This document shows, in pieces, positions 13,345-18,378 of a stretch of 18,378 nt of DNA (positions within the stretch are counted from its first letter, which is position 1; each line of letters begins with the position of its first letter). The DNA comes from CAWDLX01 sp046728155 (GTDB taxonomy: Bacteria > Actinomycetota > Actinomycetes > Mycobacteriales > Micromonosporaceae). The notes beneath the pieces are model-generated. The model was not told where the DNA came from, searched no databases, and saw only the letters and a list, made by a program, of their open reading frames with translations. Both the position numbers and the translations under genes were made by a program. The stretch is from the NCBI GenBank assembly GCA_046728155.1, contig JBKPDY010000111.1, positions 1 to 18,378 of the forward strand, read 5' to 3'.

Positions 13345-14568
13345 ATGACCCGGCCGGCCGGCTCCGCGAAGCTTCTCCGGGCGATCAACTCGAGCGCGAC
13401 CCTGTCCCACCTGCTCACCAACGGTCGGCTCACCAGAGCCGAACTCCGTGGCCTGACCGGGCTTTCGAAGCCGACCAGCAGCGAAATGCTTCGACTGCTC
13501 ACCGACGCCGGACTGGCGGTGGTCGCCGGCCGTACGGCCGGCGGTCCCGGGCCGACCGCGGAGATCTACGCCCCGAATCCAGATGCGGCCTACGTGATCG
13601 CGATCTCGGTACGGGACACGACCGGCGAGGACCGAGCCGGCCTCACCTACGCCATCGCCGACCTCGCCGGTGTCGTCCGGCATCGCGATGAGGAGTGGGT
13701 CGACTTCAACCGGCTCGATCCGGCGACGGTGGTCGAGCGGGCCGTCACCGCGGCCTGCTCCGGGGCCGACCTCGAACCGGGGCCGATCCGCCGGGTCCAG
13801 GTCGGCGTCTCCGGCTCGTACGACCGGCGCACCGATACCGTGCACCAGATAGACGTGCCCGGCTGGGACCTGCCCGGCATCTCGACGGCCGTGGCCGACC
13901 GGCTCAGGACGAATCTCGGTGTCGAGGCGATGATCGCCGTGGAGAACGACGTCAACCTCGCCGCGATCGCCGAACGCCATCACGGCGTCGCGGCGGAGGC
14001 TCGAAGCTTCGCGATGCTCTGGCTGGACCACGGTCTCGGTCTGGCCATGGATCTCGGCGGCTCCCTACTGCGCGGTGCTCGGGGCAGCGCGGGCGAGATC
14101 GGGTACCTGCCGATCTATCCCGGCTCCCGCCCGGCAAACGGCCCGGTCGACCTGCAGGACTTCGTCGGCGGCCCCGCGGTCGTCGACCTCGCTCGCGAGT
14201 TCGGCGTTCATGCCCGTACGCCGGGCGGCGCCGTCTCCCAGGCTCTGCACCACGATGGCTTCCGCGACGAACTGGCCCGTCGAGTGGCCCACGCCCTCGC
14301 GACCGTCGTTGCGGTACTTGACCCACCGCTCGTCGTCCTCGCCGGCTCGGTCGCTCAGGCCGGCGGGGCGGGGCTCCGCGACGCGGTCGTGGCAGCCCTC
14401 GCGGACGCCGGCACCACCCAGGATCCACATGCCACGCGCGCCTCGACCGACGAGGTCACCGTCGCGGTGACGGCCGTGGACGACGACGCCGTGCTCCTCG
14501 GCGGGCTCGACGCCGGACAGGAGGCGCTTCGCGAGTCATTGATCAGCTCCCTCGCCCGGCTCGATTAG
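13345..14568 (+). CDS. ROK-family transcriptional regulator (NagC/Mlc-like)
   Basis: The product is 407 aa. The N-terminal winged helix has LTRAELRGLTGLSKPTSSEMLRLLTDAGLAVVAG (about 29-62), the helix-turn-helix of NagC/XylR proteins. The ROK sugar-binding domain begins near residue 80: VGVSGSYD, VENDVNLAAIAERHHG (199-214, with the ENDVN motif) and LLRGARGSAGEIGYLPI. The zinc motif of many ROK proteins, CxCGxxGC, is absent (PGSRPANGPVDLQDFVGG replaces it), and Y254 stands where a zinc-ligand His is usual. It is therefore unlikely to be a kinase. GGAGGGGAGG precedes the ATG. It is the first gene of an operon with GH4 (13 bp gap) and a sugar kinase. An effector such as a sugar or sugar-phosphate from that pathway is inferred. 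Confidence 0.9.
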   Translation: MTRPAGSAKLLRAINSSATLSHLLTNGRLTRAELRGLTGLSKPTSSEMLRLLTDAGLAVVAGRTAGGPGPTAEIYAPNPDAAYVIAISVRDTTGEDRAGLTYAIADLAGVVRHRDEEWVDFNRLDPATVVERAVTAACSGADLEPGPIRRVQVGVSGSYDRRTDTVHQIDVPGWDLPGISTAVADRLRTNLGVEAMIAVENDVNLAAIAERHHGVAAEARSFAMLWLDHGLGLAMDLGGSLLRGARGSAGEIGYLPIYPGSRPANGPVDLQDFVGGPAVVDLAREFGVHARTPGGAVSQALHHDGFRDELARRVAHALATVVAVLDPPLVVLAGSVAQAGGAGLRDAVVAALADAGTTQDPHATRASTDEVTVAVTAVDDDAVLLGGLDAGQEALRESLISSLARLD

Positions 14569-14581
14569 GGGGTAACCAGGA

Positions 14582-15823
14582 ATGAAGATCGCCGTGGTCG
14601 GCGGCGGCTCGACGTACACACCTGAGCTTGTCGACGGCTTAGCCCGACTGCGCTCGAGTCTGCGCGTGGACGAGCTGGTCCTCATCGATCCGGCCGCCGA
14701 ACGGCTCGAGATCGTCGGCTCCTTCGCCGCGCGGCTCTTCGCCCGCCACGACAACCCGGGTACCGTCCGGTGGACGTCCACACTGGACGATGGGCTCGAC
14801 GGAGCCGACGTCGTCCTGGTTCAGTTGCGGGTCGGGGGCCAAGCGGCCCGGATCTCCGACGAGACATTCCCGCTCCAATGTGGCCGCGTCGGCCAGGAGA
14901 CGACCGGGGCCGGCGGACTGGCGAAGGCTCTGCGCACCGTCCCGGTCGTCCTCGACGTGGCATCGCGGGTGCCGCCGAGCGCTTGGATCATCGATTTCAC
15001 CAATCCGGTCGGGATCGTCACCCGCGCGCTGCTCGGCGCCGGCCATCGTGCGGTCGGGCTCTGCAACGTGGCGATCGGGTTCCAGCGGCGTTTCGCCGGT
15101 CTGCTCGGTGTCGAGCCGGAACAGGTGGTCCTCGACCACGTGGGCCTCAACCATCTCACCTGGGAACGAGCGGCCTATGTGGACGGGGTCGACCGGTTGC
15201 CCAAGCTACTCGCCGATCACGGCGACGAGCTGACTGCCGACTTCCCGCCAGCCTTGGTGGCGGCCCTGGCGAGTGTGCCGTCGTACTACCTGCGCTACTT
15301 CTACTGTCACGACGAGGTCGTCGCGCAGGAGCGGTCCCAACCGACGCGTGGCCAACGCGTGGCCGAGATCGAGGCCGAGTTGCTCCGGCTCTACGCCGAT
15401 CCGACGCTGACGGAGAAGCCGGCACTGCTCGCTCAGCGCGGCGGTGCGTACTACTCCGAGGCCGCGGTCGGGCTGATGGCGTCGCTGCTCGGAGGGGCAC
15501 CTGGTGCACACTCGGCGAACGTCCACAACAGAGGGTTCCTGCCGTTCCTCGCCGATGACGACGTGATCGAGGTGACCTGCGAGGTTTCGCAGGGACGGCT
15601 GGAACCCCGTCCCGCCCCGCCGCTGGCGCCAGACCTCGCCGGCCTCGTAGCTCACGTCTCGGCGTACGAACGGCTGGCCGTGGACGCGGCTCTGCACGGC
15701 GGGCGGGAGCGCGTGTACCGGGCGCTGCTGGCGCACCCTCTCGTCGGCCAGCATACGATCGCGCAGCGCCTGACCGATCTGCTTATCGCGGCCAACACGA
15801 AGTACCTGGCCTGGGCCCGATGA
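14582..15823 (+). CDS. Glycoside hydrolase family 4, probable 6-phospho-beta-glucosidase
   Basis: This 413-aa enzyme would hydrolyse 6-phospho-beta-glycosides by the NAD+/Mn2+-dependent elimination mechanism of GH4. Visible: N-terminal NAD loop AVVGGGSTYTPEL (4-16), GRVGQETTGAGGLAKALRTVP (101-121), IDFTNPVGIVT (137-147), metal-binding C161 in GLCNVAIG and H191 in VGLNHLTW. A Tyr cluster (SYYLRYFY, about 234-241) probably includes the catalytic base, and RGGAYYSEAAV is further on. The CN plus NHLTW pair favours the phospho-beta-glucosidase branch over alpha-specific members. The short leader ends AGGA 1-4 bp before the ATG, weak spacing that suggests coupling to the ROK gene upstream. The stop overlaps the kinase start (ATGA at 15820-15823). 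The aglycone and sugar are not determinable; chitobiose-like or cellobiose-like phosphates are candidates. Confidence 0.92.
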   Translation: MKIAVVGGGSTYTPELVDGLARLRSSLRVDELVLIDPAAERLEIVGSFAARLFARHDNPGTVRWTSTLDDGLDGADVVLVQLRVGGQAARISDETFPLQCGRVGQETTGAGGLAKALRTVPVVLDVASRVPPSAWIIDFTNPVGIVTRALLGAGHRAVGLCNVAIGFQRRFAGLLGVEPEQVVLDHVGLNHLTWERAAYVDGVDRLPKLLADHGDELTADFPPALVAALASVPSYYLRYFYCHDEVVAQERSQPTRGQRVAEIEAELLRLYADPTLTEKPALLAQRGGAYYSEAAVGLMASLLGGAPGAHSANVHNRGFLPFLADDDVIEVTCEVSQGRLEPRPAPPLAPDLAGLVAHVSAYERLAVDAALHGGRERVYRALLAHPLVGQHTIAQRLTDLLIAANTKYLAWAR

Positions 15824-16788
15824 CCTTGTTCCTCGCGGTGGACGGGGGCAACTCCAAGACCGACGCGGTCGTGGGGACCGCCGAGGGCGAGGTGCTCGCG
15901 TACGCGCAGGGCCCCGGCACCTGCTACCAGAACATCGGACTCGACGAGACCATCGCCCGACTGCGAGAACTCGTGTCGCGGGTCCGCGCCGAGGCTGGTC
16001 TGGCTGCCGAGACACTCCTCGACCGCGCAGACGTCTTTCTCGCCGGCGCCGACCTGCCGCCGGAGGTCGAGCTGCTGCGTCGGTCGATCGGGGCGCTCCG
16101 GTGGTCGGAAACGCTACGGCTCGACAACGACACGCTCGCCCTCCTTCGGGCGGGCACCGACGCCCCGGACGCGATCACCGTCGTCTGTGGCGCCGGAATC
16201 AACTGCATGGGGCGGACCGCCGACGGGCGGACGGCGAGGTTTCCGTCACTGGGGTACACCAGCGGGGACTGGGGCGGTGGCGGTCACCTGTCGACCCTGG
16301 CGCTCTGGCACGCTGTGCGCGGGGAGGACGGCCGCGGACCGGCGACGGCGCTCTCGGCAGCCGTCGCCGACCACTTCGGAATGTCCAGTGCCGAGAGTGT
16401 CGGAGCCGCCCTGCACCTTGGTGGGATTGCCAACTCCCGCTTGACCGAACTCGCGCCCATCCTCTTCGCTGTGGCCGCCGCCGGTGACCGTGTCGCCAGT
16501 GAGGTGGTCGAGCGTCAGATCACCGAGATCGTCTCGCTCGTGACCGTGACCGCACGGCGACTCGATCTCCTCGAGTCGCCGTTCACCGTCGTCCTCGGCG
16601 GTGGGGTACTGCGGGCCCGGCACCCCCATCTGATCGGCCCGGTGACCGACCGGATCCTTTCCGCCGCGCCCAAGGCCACGATCACGGTGGTGGCGGCACC
16701 GCCGGTACTCGGGGCGGCGCTCTCCGCCCTGGACGCGCTGGGCGGGTCGACCGCTGCGCACGAGGCGGTACGAGCTCGGCTGGCTTGA
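15820..16788 (+). CDS. BadF/BadG-family sugar kinase, probably N-acetylglucosamine kinase-like
   Basis: This 322-aa protein has the actin-like ATPase fold of the BadF/BadG/BcrA family, which includes eukaryotic-type GlcNAc kinases. The phosphate-1 motif is FLAVDGGNSKTDAVVG (4-19); LDNDTLALLRAGT (101-113) contains the probable catalytic Asp; CGAGINCMG (123-131) is the adenosine/phosphate-2 region; then LGYTSGDWGGGGHLS, and VVLGGGVLRARHPHL near the C-terminus. It overlaps GH4 by 4 bp (ATGA), so translation is coupled. The neighbourhood implies it phosphorylates either an incoming glycoside (making the GH4 substrate) or the free sugar released by GH4. Benzoyl-CoA reductase activation, another BadF role, is unlikely here because no iron-sulfur Cys pair motif or reductase genes are seen. 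Confidence 0.88.
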   Translation: MTLFLAVDGGNSKTDAVVGTAEGEVLAYAQGPGTCYQNIGLDETIARLRELVSRVRAEAGLAAETLLDRADVFLAGADLPPEVELLRRSIGALRWSETLRLDNDTLALLRAGTDAPDAITVVCGAGINCMGRTADGRTARFPSLGYTSGDWGGGGHLSTLALWHAVRGEDGRGPATALSAAVADHFGMSSAESVGAALHLGGIANSRLTELAPILFAVAAAGDRVASEVVERQITEIVSLVTVTARRLDLLESPFTVVLGGGVLRARHPHLIGPVTDRILSAAPKATITVVAAPPVLGAALSALDALGGSTAAHEAVRARLA

Positions 16789-16795
16789 CGCCCCG

Positions 16796-17368
16796 TCAGA
16801 CCGACGCGGCGGGACCGCGGCGGCGCAGCTCGTCGACCGCGCCCATGGCCGAACGCAGCTCGGTCAGCCAGGAATCGGCGTGCTCACCGACCAGGCGCAC
16901 GCACCACGCGAGCGCCTCGGAGCGGGACCGGGCGACACCGGCGTCGACCAACGTATCGAGCACCTGCCGCTCGGGCTGGCGCAACCGGGTCATCACCGGA
17001 GCCGCCAGCGAGGTGAACACCTCACGCGTCGAGCCGCATTCGACGCCCCAGGCGACCTTGCGGCGGTAACGGTGTTCGATCTGCTGTGCGATCCGGATCC
17101 GCCGCTCACGCGTCTCCTCCCGGAACGTGGAGATGCGGCCCTGTTCAGCGGTCGCCTGCTCGGCACTTGCCTGCTCGCTGTCCACCGCTGCGTCCAGCGT
17201 CGGCGCCGACAGGCTACCGACGATGAGGATCTCATCCCGATCGACCACGACCTCGGCCGGTCCGGTGAACCACCCCTCAGGTAGCGCCCCAGCAAGCCAC
17301 GCGGTCACATCGTCCGCCGGCGGTGGCTCCGCGCGGCCGCCCCACGGCCCCCTTCTGTGGTCAAACAT
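16796..17368 (-). CDS. Conserved-looking actinobacterial protein of unknown function
   Basis: The product is 190 aa. I do not recognise a named family. Visible: a Gly/Arg/Pro-rich start (MFDHRRGPWGG); a short beta-like segment WFTGPAEVVVDRDEILIVGSL; an Ala/Glu/Gln-rich helix with charged heptads (QASAEQATAEQ then REETRERRIRIAQQIEHRYRRKVAWGVECG); and a C-terminal segment RQVLDTLVDAGVARSRSEALAWCVRLVGEHADSWLTELRSAM whose pattern resembles a ribbon-helix-helix or a small regulatory fold. No signal peptide or TM helix. The ATG at 17368 has AAGGGG 9 bp upstream; GTG 17371 and an ATG at 17395 are alternatives. It is convergent with the sugar kinase (7 bp between stops). Codon use and the 573-bp length look genuine. 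Confidence 0.75.
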   Translation of the reverse strand: MFDHRRGPWGGRAEPPPADDVTAWLAGALPEGWFTGPAEVVVDRDEILIVGSLSAPTLDAAVDSEQASAEQATAEQGRISTFREETRERRIRIAQQIEHRYRRKVAWGVECGSTREVFTSLAAPVMTRLRQPERQVLDTLVDAGVARSRSEALAWCVRLVGEHADSWLTELRSAMGAVDELRRRGPAASV

Positions 17369-17930
17369 CACATTGCACCCCTTACTTAGTAGCAATGATT
17401 ACAGCATTACATGCCTGCTGGCGGACGCCTATCCGCTCGTGGCGAACACTCCTGCGCGCGGTTGCCTCAGGTGCTATCCCGCACAACGGGGCCGCCAGGC
17501 CGTGGCGAACTGCTTCGCGCCTGCCGGACCAGACCACCGAGATCGTCGTGACGGTACGGGAGTCGTCGGTCGGAGTCTGTTGCAGTACGGCGAGCTGTGG
17601 TGTCCGCGAGAGCCGTTGCGGGATCGACGCCCGGGTTGTTTGCCTCTCACATCCCGGGATAGGCGGTCGACGATCGGTGTTCAACACGAGAAACGACGCG
17701 TGGCGGCTGTTCTGAGGCCATGGCGGAGACATTGCGGTCGGTTCCCAGCATGTGGATACGATCGCAGCCGGCATCGCTTTCGGGGGCATCGGACCAAGGT
17801 GATGTGACCAATGAGAACGGGAACGTGTAACAAGCTCGTCGGCGACGCGTTCGGTACGACAACGCCGATCATGCGGAGCGCGGGATGATCTTGCACCAGG
17901 TGTGCCCCGGCCCCGCGGATGACCAGGCCC
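17369..17930. other. About 560 bp with no supported gene
   Basis: Open frames exist on both strands (for example 17382-17789 minus), but none has a recognisable motif or a good start, and compositions are Arg/Ser/Pro-rich as in shadow frames. At its left end CATTGC (17371-17376) and GCAATG (17392-17397) form an inverted repeat around a TACTTAGTA segment, overlapping the ribosome site and probable -10 region of the unknown gene. GC content appears lower than in the surroundings. Decayed gene remnants or an intergenic regulator cannot be excluded. Confidence 0.5.
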
Positions 17931-18378
17931 CTACAGGACGCTTCGCAGCTCCCACAGCTCGGGGTAGAAGCGCAGATCGGTGCGGGAGCGAAGGTACGCG
18001 CCGCCGGCCGAGCCACCCGTACCAGGCTTGGTACCGATCTGCCGTTCGGCCATGAGCACGTGTCGGGCGCGCCAGAGCGCCCAGGCCTGGTCATGTGCCA
18101 GCAACGCCTCGGCCAGATCCCACAGTGCCCCGTGGACGTTGCGGTCGTGGGCGATGGTGCGGTACGCCGCGAACCGTTCCTCCACTGTGGAGATTGGGAA
18201 GCCGGCTCCTTCGAGCAGCGCGAGGTAACCGTCCCACAGGCTCGGACCGTCGAGGCGTTGACGGAGCCGCTCGCGTTCGGCGGAGGTGAGCCCTCGGAAC
18301 CGGTCCAGGTATCCCTCGTCCTTGAGCCCCGAGAGGAACTCGATCTCACGGAACTGCGCCGACTGGAATCCCGACGCC
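17931..18378 (-). CDS. kynA: Tryptophan 2,3-dioxygenase, C-terminal 148 residues (runs off right edge)
   Basis: The enzyme opens the indole ring of L-tryptophan to N-formylkynurenine with O2 and heme, the first step of the kynurenine route. The frame is open from the window edge. It contains SGFQSAQFREIEFLSGLKD (visible residues 2-20), matching the TDO signature that carries substrate-binding residues, including the Arg of QFR. It continues with AYRTIAHDRNVHGALWDLAE, then WRARHVLMAERQIGTKPGTGGSAGGAYLRS. H106 of the fragment (RARH) corresponds to the axial heme ligand of the family, and GTGGSAG is the substrate amino/carboxyl loop. It ends with RFYPELWELRSVL and TAG at 17931-17933. The remaining N-terminal portion and start lie beyond 18378. 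All visible catalytic elements are intact. Confidence 0.95.
   Translation of the reverse strand, partial: ASGFQSAQFREIEFLSGLKDEGYLDRFRGLTSAERERLRQRLDGPSLWDGYLALLEGAGFPISTVEERFAAYRTIAHDRNVHGALWDLAEALLAHDQAWALWRARHVLMAERQIGTKPGTGGSAGGAYLRSRTDLRFYPELWELRSVL

Noticed and set aside
13303..14031. 242-aa minus-strand frame opposite the ROK gene
   Set aside because: Antisense shadow; the ROK helix-turn-helix and ENDVN motifs fix the plus strand.
17382..17789. 135-aa minus-strand frame in the gap before tryptophan dioxygenase
   Set aside because: No ribosome site, no motif, Arg/Ser/Pro-rich composition, and competing frames of similar length on the other strand.

Overview
The window is high-GC actinobacterial chromosome, probably from a filamentous order related to Micromonosporales; the genus cannot be fixed from sequence alone. 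The indicators are strong GC bias, GTG starts, several TANNNT boxes placed for leaderless transcription, a tmRNA tag ending in ALALAA, an RF2 gene without programmed frameshift, and a RepSA-type integrative element.

Region 1 (1-3666) is the right end of a pSAM2-like actinomycete integrative and conjugative element (AICE). It reads left to right: the C-terminal part of a probable DUF2637/Spd-type protein, a RepSA-like HUH replication initiator, a small excisionase, and a tyrosine integrase that abuts the 3' end of tRNA-Ala(GGC). The integrase is split by a one-base deletion near 2997, although all its catalytic motifs survive across the two frames. The element therefore looks trapped unless this is a sequencing error. 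The other att site and the transfer gene(s) lie outside the window to the left.

Region 2 (3667-9383) is chromosomal backbone: tRNA-Ala, a YqgE/AlgH protein, an S-methyl-5'-thioadenosine phosphorylase, and an OmpR-type response regulator with a three-TM histidine kinase. It continues with tmRNA (ssrA), an unusual membrane protein joining a cytoplasmic SRPBCC domain to an extracytoplasmic CBM2-like domain, and smpB. Both halves of trans-translation flank the fusion gene.

Region 3 (9384-12404) carries ftsX, ftsE and prfB on the minus strand. A perfect 63-bp tandem duplication lies at the prfB 3' end, and one copy supplies the last ten codons and the stop codon of RF2. A 20-bp palindrome lies just upstream of the ftsE promoter.

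Region 4 (12529-16788) holds a PadR regulator divergent from a sugar operon: a ROK repressor, a GH4 6-phospho-glycosidase and a BadF/GlcNAc-kinase-type sugar kinase overlapping it by 4 bp. The shared intergenic region contains a clear promoter and several inverted repeats. The likely logic is that the kinase phosphorylates an imported sugar or glycoside, GH4 cleaves the phospho-glycoside, and the ROK protein senses an intermediate and controls its own operon.

Region 5 (16796-18378) has a conserved-looking protein of unknown function, about 560 bp with no convincing gene, and the C-terminal 148 residues of a tryptophan 2,3-dioxygenase that runs off the right edge.
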